Below are positions 1 to 6,611 of a DNA stretch of 15,883 nucleotides, piece by piece. Location of the stretch: positions 1 through 15,883 of the forward strand of contig JAUWJM010000021.1 of assembly GCA_030607715.1 (NCBI GenBank), written 5' to 3'. The DNA is from Candidatus Aerophobota bacterium (lineage in GTDB: Bacteria > Aerophobota > Aerophobia > Aerophobales > B3-G15). Position 1 is the stretch's first letter; every line of letters starts with the position of its first letter. A program made the translations under genes and the position numbers. The notes under the pieces were generated by a model, which was given only the letters and a program-made list of their open reading frames with translations, was not told the origin of the DNA and made no database searches.

Positions 1-2
1 AT

Positions 3-116
3 GATAGCTTGCTTTTCTCATTCTTTCCTCAGAATATTAAGAAAAATCAATCACTGAAGACACTGAAACTACTGGAAATTCTGAGAAGACTCAGGAAAAT
101 GACCCCTCGGTATTAA
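3..116 (+). CDS. Possible 3' end of an unrecognised gene entering from the left edge
   Basis: One frame is open from the window edge for 37 codons and ends with TAA at 114-116. The peptide is basic and leucine-rich near its end (for example LKLLEILRRLRKM). I do not recognise it. It may be the tail of a truncated gene, but a stretch this short can be open by chance. The 36-bp palindrome just downstream could terminate it. Low confidence. Confidence 0.2.
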   Translation, partial: DSLLFSFFPQNIKKNQSLKTLKLLEILRRLRKMTPRY

Positions 117-148
117 CTAGAATAAATTCTTGCATCTCAAATTTAAAT

Positions 149-184
149 TAAGGATACGGCTGTTTTAAAACAGCCGTATCCTTA
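149..184. terminator. Perfect 36-bp palindrome, probable bidirectional terminator
   Basis: AAGGATACGGCTGTTTT (150-166) is followed directly by its exact reverse complement (167-183), and one further T-A pair closes it at 149/184. The TTTTAAAA centre would form the loop of a strong stem. On the minus strand it lies 9 nt after the stop codon of the solute-binding protein and is followed by a T-rich tract, so it most likely ends that transcription unit. It could also stop transcription entering from the left. Confidence 0.8.
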
Positions 185-192
185 TAAGACTC

Positions 193-1464
193 TTATTCAA
201 AAATACTTTCTATTTCTTCTTTGAGAGTTCTAAGTGATTCTTCATTTGATATACCCCGAAAGATTACACGGGAGACAGCTTCTCCAACTGAATCTTGAAT
301 TTCACTAAGTCTTGGCGAAGAGAGAATAGCTGCGCCTGTTTTTCTTTCAGCTCCAAAAATATCGTTATTTGGTATATATTTATCAGCAAGTAAAGGATCC
401 AATGTTTTTCGTGGCTGATAGTATCCATGGACAATATATGCCTCAGGTTGTCTTTCAAGATAATTAAGCCATTTCCATGCCCATTCCTGATTCTTGCATT
501 GTTTTGCCACAAATACACAATACCCATAAACCACTCCACCAATATCCTTACCATCTTTATACCGTGGATATCTCATTGGTGTTACATCTTTTCGGGGTAC
601 TGAATAATGATCTAAAACACCCCAATACCAGGTTCCACCTGTAAGAAATGTAGAGCAGAGACCATTACCAAAACCTTCTCTCTCGTTATCAAAAAGACCA
701 GGATCAAAGATATCATCCTTTGTAGCAAAATTCGTAAATGTGGTTAAAGCCTCAACAGCTTCTTTTGTATCCAAGCTTGCAAGCAATCCTTTCTCCGTTG
801 ACCAATCAAGGCCTTTTTGTTCCATTAAGGTGTGAAGAATTAAGAATGGAAAAACTGAAGCTTTAATATTAATTGCAAAACCATTCCTGACCCTAACTCC
901 ACCTTCATCCTTGGTCATTTTTTTACAGACACTAACAAACTCTTTCCAAGTTTTAGGGATATCTGTTTCAGGATCCAGACCTGCTTCTCTCATATGTGCT
1001 GTATTGATCCATGCCACATAATTACTCATTTCATGAGGGATACCGTAGTATATATCACTATAAAAACCACCTACCTTTTTGACAGCACCCTTTTCCCACA
1101 TATCAATAACTTCCTGCACAGTTTGTTTGCCAAATGCTGAAGGCATTATCTCAGCGCATGTATTATTTGCCATGAACCATCCTGACTGCATATTTGGCAT
1201 AGCAAAGGTATCAATCTCACCTCCTGCAGCAAGTGCTGTCCTTACCTTAGTAGGCATATCAGCATCAGCATACATTAATACTTTTATCTGGACATTTGGG
1301 TGCTCAGCCATAAAGGATTTAGCAGAACCAGCATTAATTTCATCATAGGGAGGTTGGGTCCAGTGATAGTGAACAATTCGTATTTTTTCAGCCTTTGCCC
1401 ATACAAATGGGACAGAAACAAACATAAAGCAAAGCACTACAAGAAACGGTAGTATTCTTTTCAT
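193..1464 (-). CDS. Family 1 extracellular solute-binding protein of a sugar ABC transporter
   Basis: A 423-residue protein resembling family 1 (MalE/UgpB-like) periplasmic binding proteins that deliver sugars or oligosaccharides to ABC permeases. Residues 1-23 form a signal peptide: MKR, a hydrophobic core, then VWA as a probable signal peptidase I site. There is no lipobox cysteine, so it is probably soluble in the periplasm rather than a lipoprotein. The mature part starts with a beta-strand (KIRIVHYHW), followed by the family's FMAEHPNVQIKV region and the GGTWYWGVL and WAWKWLNYL segments. The ATG is well placed behind AAGGAGA. No permease or ATPase gene lies within the window; the gene is last before a strong terminator. 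It may serve a transporter encoded elsewhere. Substrate not predictable; the neighbouring ROK regulator suggests a sugar. Confidence 0.88.
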   Translation of the reverse strand: MKRILPFLVVLCFMFVSVPFVWAKAEKIRIVHYHWTQPPYDEINAGSAKSFMAEHPNVQIKVLMYADADMPTKVRTALAAGGEIDTFAMPNMQSGWFMANNTCAEIMPSAFGKQTVQEVIDMWEKGAVKKVGGFYSDIYYGIPHEMSNYVAWINTAHMREAGLDPETDIPKTWKEFVSVCKKMTKDEGGVRVRNGFAINIKASVFPFLILHTLMEQKGLDWSTEKGLLASLDTKEAVEALTTFTNFATKDDIFDPGLFDNEREGFGNGLCSTFLTGGTWYWGVLDHYSVPRKDVTPMRYPRYKDGKDIGGVVYGYCVFVAKQCKNQEWAWKWLNYLERQPEAYIVHGYYQPRKTLDPLLADKYIPNNDIFGAERKTGAAILSSPRLSEIQDSVGEAVSRVIFRGISNEESLRTLKEEIESIFE

Positions 1465-1675
1465 AATAAAAATCTCCTTTTTATATTGTTAATTTAATTC
1501 ATTTTCCCTGAAAGCTTCCAAAAGAATTAATTGTTTAACATCCTCCTTTGAAAGCTTTTCTTTATCTTAGCTAACAGCCTATATGCTCTCTCCCCTCCTT
1601 CTGGCCTTATATTAGCTTTTCCCTTAACAGAAAGTGTAGACGGTCTGCTTAAAATTCATTAAGTCTAGATACATA
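1465..1675. other. Intergenic region with an unrecognised start-less minus-strand frame
   Basis: This gap separates the aminotransferase from the binding protein. A minus-strand frame is open from 1655 to a TAA at 1527-1529 (42 codons) and contains the gene-like string ANIRPEGGERAYRLLAKIKK, but it has no usable start. It may be a gene remnant. TGAAAGCTT occurs twice, at 1509-1517 and 1549-1557. I see no convincing promoter. Confidence 0.25.
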
Positions 1676-2977
1676 TTACATATATTTTTTGGCTGCTTTT
1701 TGAAATTCTTCAACAACACGATCGCAGACATCATCAGTTAATGTAGGTGGTATAGATAGCAAGCTACCGCATCTAACTAAATCATCTGTAAATGGGCAGA
1801 TCCCTTTATTATAAGAATAATCCCTGGCAAATTCATTCAATGGATCTGTCCAGGGACGACCAGCAGAATTAAGACCTTTTTTCTTAACCAAACTTGGAAT
1901 TTGATAATAGATATGCTGGTGCCATTCAGGCATAGTAATATTATTTAACCCCTTTGGACCAGTAACAATACCTGCCCTGCGAGTCTCTTTCACAACCTTA
2001 TCACGTATCTTCTCGTTAGACCACCTCATAAGTAAAAAAGAACTGCTATCGCCATCCTGATCAATAATACGACGGAGTTTAAGTCCTTTTATCTCTTCAA
2101 GCCCTTTACGTATACGATATTTAGCATGATGCATACAAGCAATGATGGAATCTAATTTTTTAAATTGTGTAAATGCTAAAGCAGAGGTAAGCTCAGAGGA
2201 ACGTGAGCCTTGACCCCACATTTGTATCTCTGGGTCATTAACAGCAAGACGACCACCTTTTCGTGGATACCCTAAGTCATGGGCTGCTATTGCTCGATCA
2301 TAAAGTTTATCATCATCACAAACTACTATACCACCTTCGCCAGATGATAGATTTTTATTGTATTGGTGCGATGAAATTGCCATATCACCAAAAGAGCCAA
2401 CGTATTTACCTTTAAATTTACCACCGTTTGCCTGTGAAAAATCTTCAAGCATATAGATATTATGTTTCTTACAAATAGATTCTACGCGTTCAAGATTACC
2501 AGGTGCACCAGACATATCTACCATTATGACACATTTGGTTCTCGGGCTAATCTTTCTTTCAAGATCATTTGGATCTATACACCAAGTGTCATCAACATCA
2601 ATCAAGTGAGGAATTGCTCCTACTAACACAACTGCCATTGGACAAGAGATCCACATATAACTTTGCACAAGCACCTCATCCCCTGGTCCGATATCCATTG
2701 CTCTCAAAGCAACAGTAAGTGCCGCAGTTCCACTATTCACAGCTAAAGCATGCTTTCGGTTAAGTCTCTCACAGTAAGCCTTTTCCAACCGATCTGAATA
2801 AGATTCTTCATCTGTATGACCATAAAACCTAAAAGGACTACGAATTTTTAATACTTTGGCCACCGCTGCAATTTCTTCCTCACCAATAAAATAACTTCCC
2901 TGCCACTCGTAAGGCAAAAGAGCTCCACTATCTACAGACGTAGGTTTGTATGTTTTTGAAGAGTATCGTGCTTTCAT
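1676..2977 (-). CDS. DegT/DnrJ/EryC1/StrS-family PLP-dependent aminotransferase
   Basis: A 433-residue fold-type I PLP enzyme of the DegT/DnrJ/EryC1/StrS family, which transaminates keto-sugars and keto-inositols. Landmarks follow the family order: NSGTAAL (81-87) at the phosphate-binding turn, LEDFSQANGG (177-186) with the pyridine-binding Asp at 179, and SSHQYNKNLSSGEGG (202-216) with the probable Schiff-base Lys at 208. Length is slightly above the usual 370-420. The ATG follows AAGGGGG at 6-nt spacing. It lies 44 nt downstream of the ROK gene on the same strand, so the two are probably co-transcribed, and a role in amino-sugar or inositol metabolism under ROK control is reasonable. The specific substrate cannot be assigned; relatives include inosose and AHBA-type aminotransferases. 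Confidence 0.88.
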   Translation of the reverse strand: MKARYSSKTYKPTSVDSGALLPYEWQGSYFIGEEEIAAVAKVLKIRSPFRFYGHTDEESYSDRLEKAYCERLNRKHALAVNSGTAALTVALRAMDIGPGDEVLVQSYMWISCPMAVVLVGAIPHLIDVDDTWCIDPNDLERKISPRTKCVIMVDMSGAPGNLERVESICKKHNIYMLEDFSQANGGKFKGKYVGSFGDMAISSHQYNKNLSSGEGGIVVCDDDKLYDRAIAAHDLGYPRKGGRLAVNDPEIQMWGQGSRSSELTSALAFTQFKKLDSIIACMHHAKYRIRKGLEEIKGLKLRRIIDQDGDSSSFLLMRWSNEKIRDKVVKETRRAGIVTGPKGLNNITMPEWHQHIYYQIPSLVKKKGLNSAGRPWTDPLNEFARDYSYNKGICPFTDDLVRCGSLLSIPPTLTDDVCDRVVEEFQKAAKKYM

Positions 2978-3021
2978 AATCAGCCCCCTTAGAGTATTGA
3001 TTTTAAAAATTTTTATCTTCT

Positions 3022-4242
3022 TTAAACTTTTAATTTTTTATGCTTTTGGAAAACATCCTTTAAAATAAGAGTTGCCGCACCGAGAGCCCCGGATCTATCT
3101 CCCAGCTTAGAAATTTTAATTTCAACAGCGCTTGAGGCTACCTGTAAAGCTCTTTTTTTTACAGTACGCTTTAAGGGATCAAGAATTAAATCTCCTGCCT
3201 TAGATACCCCAGCTCCAATTATCACTAACTGAGGATTGAAAATATTAATAGCATTGGCAATACCTATACCCAGGTATTCCCCTGTTTTTTCCATTAAATT
3301 GAAGGCAAGCTTATCCCCTCTTTTAGCTGCTTCAACCACAATTTCTGAAGTAACATTTTCAAGTTTTCCGCCAGCTAACTTACTCATAATAGATATAACT
3401 CCATCTTTTAAAGCTTTTCTTGCTCTTCTAGCAATAGCAGGACCGGATACCAAAGTCTCCAGGCATCCATAGTTACCACAACTACATCGGGGACCATTTT
3501 CATCTATGGTCATATGTCCTAACTCTCCTGCTGTGCCTCCAGTTCCCCTGTATAGTTGAGAATGGAAAAAAATAGCAGCTCCAACTCCTATCCCAAGATT
3601 AATAAATATAAAATTTTCCACTTCTTTAGCCAGTCCACACCAACTCTCAGCTAAAGCCATAGTTCTAGCACTATCATCTATCTGCACTGGCAAGCCAAAT
3701 TTATCTTCTACTATTTCTTTTAAAGGGACATTTTCCCATCCTTCTACATCAGGCCAAAACAAACAAACACCAGATTTATGATCTATTATCCCGGAAAGCC
3801 CTATTCCTATTCCTTTAATTTTATCCCAGTTTACTCCTGATTGTTCAACTACTTCATTAATAATATCCATTACTTTCTTAAGGGTCTTCTCTTTTCCCTC
3901 TTCGGGGTGAGTTGGATGAGTTGCTCCAGTTATTACATTTGCCTCTAAATCTACAACTACAGAGCGCATTTTAGCTGCTCCAATGTCAACACCTACTACA
4001 AACATAGCCTCAGGAACAAGTTTTAAAAGAACAGGATATCTTCCCCCTTTGGAAGCACCAAAACCATCTTCTTTTAAAAAACTTTTTTGAATTAAATCTC
4101 GAACCAGTTTAGTAACTGCGGCTCCACTTAACCCAGTAATTTTAGCAATATCACACCTACCAAGAGGTTCAAATTTTCTCACTGTATCTAATATAAGATT
4201 ATACTTAGGGTTAGTGTTTATTTGAGTATTATTAAGGTTCAT
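3022..4242 (-). CDS. ROK-family transcriptional regulator (NagC/XylR type)
   Basis: A 406-residue two-part ROK repressor. Residues about 14-75 form a winged helix-turn-helix (CDIAKITGLSGAAVTKLVRDL as core helices, then a GGRYP wing). The rest is a sugar-kinase-like ROK domain: GVDIGAAK at the first phosphate loop (84-91), IDD at 188-190 where ROK sugar kinases have the catalytic Asp, and the sugar- and zinc-binding signature ELGH...CSCGNYGCLE (240-262; His243, Cys253, Cys255, Cys260). The effector is therefore probably a sugar or sugar phosphate. The gene diverges from the cupin/ispE operon and has a consensus promoter at 4300-4327. Inverted repeats lie nearby, so autoregulation and control of the divergent unit are plausible. 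A kinase without regulatory function is unlikely given the N-terminal DNA-binding domain. Confidence 0.92.
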   Translation of the reverse strand: MNLNNTQINTNPKYNLILDTVRKFEPLGRCDIAKITGLSGAAVTKLVRDLIQKSFLKEDGFGASKGGRYPVLLKLVPEAMFVVGVDIGAAKMRSVVVDLEANVITGATHPTHPEEGKEKTLKKVMDIINEVVEQSGVNWDKIKGIGIGLSGIIDHKSGVCLFWPDVEGWENVPLKEIVEDKFGLPVQIDDSARTMALAESWCGLAKEVENFIFINLGIGVGAAIFFHSQLYRGTGGTAGELGHMTIDENGPRCSCGNYGCLETLVSGPAIARRARKALKDGVISIMSKLAGGKLENVTSEIVVEAAKRGDKLAFNLMEKTGEYLGIGIANAINIFNPQLVIIGAGVSKAGDLILDPLKRTVKKRALQVASSAVEIKISKLGDRSGALGAATLILKDVFQKHKKLKV

Positions 4243-4274
4243 TCTTTATCTTTTAACTTTATTTAAATTTTTAA

Positions 4275-4353
4275 AAAAGTTAAGCTATTTTCATTTTTTA
4301 TTATACCTATACTCTTAATTTTGTCAACTCTTTCTTAACTTTTAAATTAAGTT
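4275..4353. promoter_or_regulatory. Inverted-repeat cluster, candidate ROK operator
   Basis: AAAAGTTAAG (4275-4284) is the exact reverse complement of CTTAACTTTT (4334-4343); the two flank the ROK promoter. The second copy sits next to a smaller dyad, AACTT (4337-4341) and AAGTT (4349-4353) around a 7-nt A/T centre, midway between the two divergent promoters. AT-rich dyads of this kind are typical ROK targets, but AT-rich DNA makes such matches easier by chance. Confidence 0.4.
4300..4327 (-). promoter_or_regulatory. Consensus sigma70 promoter of the ROK gene
   Basis: On the minus strand TTGACA (4327-4322) and TATAAT (4305-4300) are separated by 16 nt. Both hexamers match the housekeeping consensus exactly. 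It lies about 58 nt before the ROK start codon and probably drives ROK, the aminotransferase and perhaps the binding protein. Confidence 0.75.
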
Positions 4354-4369
4354 TCACTAAAAAACCTAT

Positions 4370-4397
4370 TTGACAGATAGAAAGATAATGATAAAAT
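4370..4397 (+). promoter_or_regulatory. Sigma70 promoter of the stub-cupin-ispE operon
   Basis: TTGACA (4370-4375) and TAAAAT (4392-4397) are spaced by 16 nt. The promoter points away from the ROK gene and is close to the dyad at 4334-4353, so it could be subject to ROK control. Confidence 0.65.
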
Positions 4398-4426
4398 TTT
4401 AACTATATTAGCAGGGAGTTATAAGA

Positions 4427-4573
4427 TTGGTGCCTGATATAATTATCTATTTTGAAGATGGCTATCCCTCTTAGAAAAGTCTTTTTTCTTAAGGTTTAAT
4501 CCTGGGAGATACTTTAAAACGAGCTGTGAGGGAAGCTAAGCAGGGGATGGAATTAACTAAAGGTGATTTCTAA
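4427..4573 (+). pseudogene. Short gene stub with two in-frame stops
   Basis: Translation signals are intact: AGGGAG (4413-4418), 8 nt, then TTG at 4427 (GTG at 4430 is an alternative). The frame reads 15 codons (VPDIIIYFEDGYPS) to TAG at 4472, then passes TAA at 4490. It stays open in the same frame as GLILGDTLKRAVREAKQG and on to TAA at 4571-4573. The two coding-looking halves could be the start and end of a gene that has lost its middle, as seen in hisH and guaA in this window. I do not recognise the parent protein. The alternative is a 15-residue leader peptide with unrelated sequence after it. Confidence 0.4.
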
Positions 4574-4591
4574 ACTTTAAGGAGGCAGATT

Positions 4592-4972
4592 ATGGGAACA
4601 GTCCATAAATTCAGAGGGGAAGAGGGGGAATTTGACTGGGAGGATATCTCTATTGAATCTTATGATTCTTCTGATATTAAAGGGGTAACCAAGAGAGTGT
4701 TAATTGGTCAAAGAGAGGGAGCTCCTTATTTTGCCATGAGATATTTTGAAATTAAACCTGGAGGATGGACTTCCCTTCATAAACATCTCCATATTCATGG
4801 GGTCATTGTCTTAAAAGGTAAAGGTAAAGTTCTTTTAGGAGATGAGGAAATTGAGGTTGGCTTTGGCGATGCAATTTATGTTCCCCCCAATGAGGTGCAT
4901 CAATTTAAAAATATTGGGGAAGGGGTCCTCGGGTTCATCTGTGTAATTCCCAATAAAGAATTGGTTCATTGA
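4592..4972 (+). CDS. Small single-domain cupin protein
   Basis: A 126-residue cupin_2-type protein. Cupin motif 1 is PGGWTSLHKHLHIHGVIVLKG (56-76) with His63, His65 and His69 as likely metal ligands; His69 stands where the usual motif glutamate would be. Motif 2 is GDAIYVPPNEVHQFKN (92-107) with His103. The fold is a small beta-barrel that binds a divalent metal; function could be sugar or small-molecule binding, isomerase or dioxygenase, and none can be chosen from sequence. It starts behind AGGAGG at good spacing and its stop lies 7 nt before ispE, so the two are co-transcribed. Confidence 0.88.
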   Translation: MGTVHKFRGEEGEFDWEDISIESYDSSDIKGVTKRVLIGQREGAPYFAMRYFEIKPGGWTSLHKHLHIHGVIVLKGKGKVLLGDEEIEVGFGDAIYVPPNEVHQFKNIGEGVLGFICVIPNKELVH

Positions 4973-4979
4973 GTTTTCT

Positions 4980-5789
4980 ATGTTAATTCAAGCAAATGCA
5001 AAGTTAAATTTAAGCTTTAAAATACTGGGAAAGTCTCCAAATGGATATCATTGGATTGAGAGCATAGTTCAATCTATTGATCTTGCTGATTTCCTGGACT
5101 TTAAAATTTCAAAGAAAACTTGTTTAACAGGATCAATAATATGTGAGGAAGAAGATCAGCTTATTTTAAAAGCAAAAGGAATTCTTGAAGAGACTTCAGG
5201 AAGGGAACTTACCTGCCAGATACATCTTCAGAAATCTATTCCCATCTCAGCTGGACTGGGTGGAGGAAGCTGTGATGCTGCTGCTACTTTAGTAGCTTTG
5301 AACAAGCTTTATAACTTAGATTTTTCACAAGAGAAATTAAGAAAGTTAGCAATAAAAGTAGGCTCTGATGTGCCATTTTTCCTTTATGGTGGAAGATGCA
5401 AGATTGAAGGAATTGGCGAGAAAATAACACCCATAAGGAAACCTCAGTCTATAAAAGATGAGTATGGCTCAAGTTTTTATGTAATTGCCCGTCCTCACAA
5501 GAGAATTGAGACAAAAATGATGTATGATCTTTATAGCAAAACTGGGAAAAATTTTTTAAAATTAGCTAAAGAAATTTGTCCTGATGTAGAAAAATTATAT
5601 AACTTTTTTAAAAAATTTGAACCAAAAGAGCTTAATCTTTCTGGAAGTGGACCAACTGTTTTTTGTGGAGTTGAGAATTATAAATCTGCTCAAAATATTG
5701 TTAAGGAGCTGGGAGACTTTAACGGAGATGTTTTTATCTGTCGTCCCCAGAACTGTAGTCTGATAATTCTGGACTCTGATAGCCAATGA
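4980..5789 (+). CDS. ispE: 4-diphosphocytidyl-2-C-methyl-D-erythritol kinase
   Basis: A 269-residue GHMP kinase that phosphorylates the 2-hydroxyl of CDP-methylerythritol with ATP in the cytoplasmic MEP route to isoprenoids. The N-terminal ANAKLNLSFKILGKSPNGYH (5-24) carries the family Lys8. The ATP loop is PISAGLGGGSCDAAAT (88-103). VGSDVPFFLYGG (127-138) carries the catalytic Asp130, and NLSGSGPTVF (219-228) is GHMP motif 3. The length is near the lower end of the family. It lies in a row with ispD and an ispG, which supports the assignment. The gap to ispD is 132 nt with no clear promoter. Confidence 0.95.
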   Translation: MLIQANAKLNLSFKILGKSPNGYHWIESIVQSIDLADFLDFKISKKTCLTGSIICEEEDQLILKAKGILEETSGRELTCQIHLQKSIPISAGLGGGSCDAAATLVALNKLYNLDFSQEKLRKLAIKVGSDVPFFLYGGRCKIEGIGEKITPIRKPQSIKDEYGSSFYVIARPHKRIETKMMYDLYSKTGKNFLKLAKEICPDVEKLYNFFKKFEPKELNLSGSGPTVFCGVENYKSAQNIVKELGDFNGDVFICRPQNCSLIILDSDSQ

Positions 5790-5921
5790 CTGAGACCTTT
5801 GATTGAAAATTGTAGCGGTCAAACTTGCAATGAGTGATGTGTAATGTGTGAAAACCAGATAAACCAGAGTGAACAGGCCAGAAATACAAAATGAGAGGAG
5901 TTGTTAAACCATCTCAATAAA

Positions 5922-6605
5922 ATGAATACAACCATTATTTTAGCTGCTGGAAATAGTGAGAGAACTAATAAGATTAACAAAATTTTCTATCAAATTTCAA
6001 AAAGGCCGCTTATTTATTATACAATTGAGGTTTTTGAGAAACACCCTGAAATTCAGAAAATTATTTTAGTAATTAAAAAAGGTGATTTTCCCGAATTTAA
6101 CTCCTTTATTAAAAAATACAGTTTTAAGAAAATAAAAAGAATTACTTTTGGTGGGGAAAAGCGTCAAATTTCAGCTTTTAATGGATTAAGAATGGCTGAA
6201 GAGTTGGGAGCAAAAAAAGGAGATTTAATTTTATTCCATAATGGGGTTAATCCTTTAGTTTCTCAAGAGGAGATTAGTGAGGTTATTTCAAAAGCAGAAG
6301 AATGCGGAGCTGCTCTGGTTGCTCAGCCTTTAAAGGATTCCTTAAAAAAGAGTAAAAAGGGTAGTTTTGTTAAAAAGAACATTCCTCGAGAAAACCTGTG
6401 GTTGGCTCAAACTCCTCAGGTAATTGAGTATGACTTAGCTAAAAAGGCTTTTGAAAAAGCACAGAAAGACAAGTTTTATGGAACAGATGATGTTTCTCTG
6501 ATAGAGAGGATGGGAGGAGAAATTAAAATAGTTCCCTGCTCTCATAAAAATTTTAAAATAACTTTTGAAGAAGATCTGGAAATAGTTAAGAAGTTATTGG
6601 AATAA
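5922..6605 (+). CDS. ispD: 2-C-methyl-D-erythritol 4-phosphate cytidylyltransferase, divergent
   Basis: A nucleotidyltransferase that transfers CMP to MEP, the step before IspE. The N-terminus MNTTIILAAGNSER contains the LAAG loop, and AQTPQVIEYDLAKKAF and GTDDVSLIERMGG match the family. From this ATG it has 227 residues, a normal length. A TTG at 5901 would add 7 residues, but it abuts the GAGGAG and the ATG fits family N-termini better. Oddly, the motif that is normally HDAARP (or HDgvRP) reads HNGVNP (His106 to Pro111), losing the acidic and arginine residues, and the DTIK motif reads DSLK. It may therefore have altered metal or nucleotide handling, or be a related pentitol/sugar cytidylyltransferase. 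Context favours ispD. It ends 6 nt before the plus-strand ispG. Confidence 0.85.
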   Translation: MNTTIILAAGNSERTNKINKIFYQISKRPLIYYTIEVFEKHPEIQKIILVIKKGDFPEFNSFIKKYSFKKIKRITFGGEKRQISAFNGLRMAEELGAKKGDLILFHNGVNPLVSQEEISEVISKAEECGAALVAQPLKDSLKKSKKGSFVKKNIPRENLWLAQTPQVIEYDLAKKAFEKAQKDKFYGTDDVSLIERMGGEIKIVPCSHKNFKITFEEDLEIVKKLLE

Positions 6606-6611
6606 AAAATT

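Noticed and set aside
264..554. Minus-strand open frame of 96 codons inside the binding-protein gene
   Set aside because: It overlaps a confidently identified gene in another frame and its peptide has no recognisable family character.
1079..1348. Plus-strand open frame antisense to the binding protein
   Set aside because: It is a reverse-frame shadow of conserved coding sequence without a ribosome-binding site.
3236..3472. Plus-strand hydrophobic open frame antisense to the ROK gene
   Set aside because: The hydrophobic look is a consequence of the antisense of a conserved gene; no start signal.
4427..4573. Stop-codon readthrough or recoding of TAG/TAA in this frame
   Set aside because: All intact genes here use standard stops, there is no selenocysteine or pyrrolysine context, and two different stops would have to be read through.
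5595..5822. Minus-strand open frame across the end of ispE
   Set aside because: It is antisense to the conserved GHMP motif 3 region and shows no family features.
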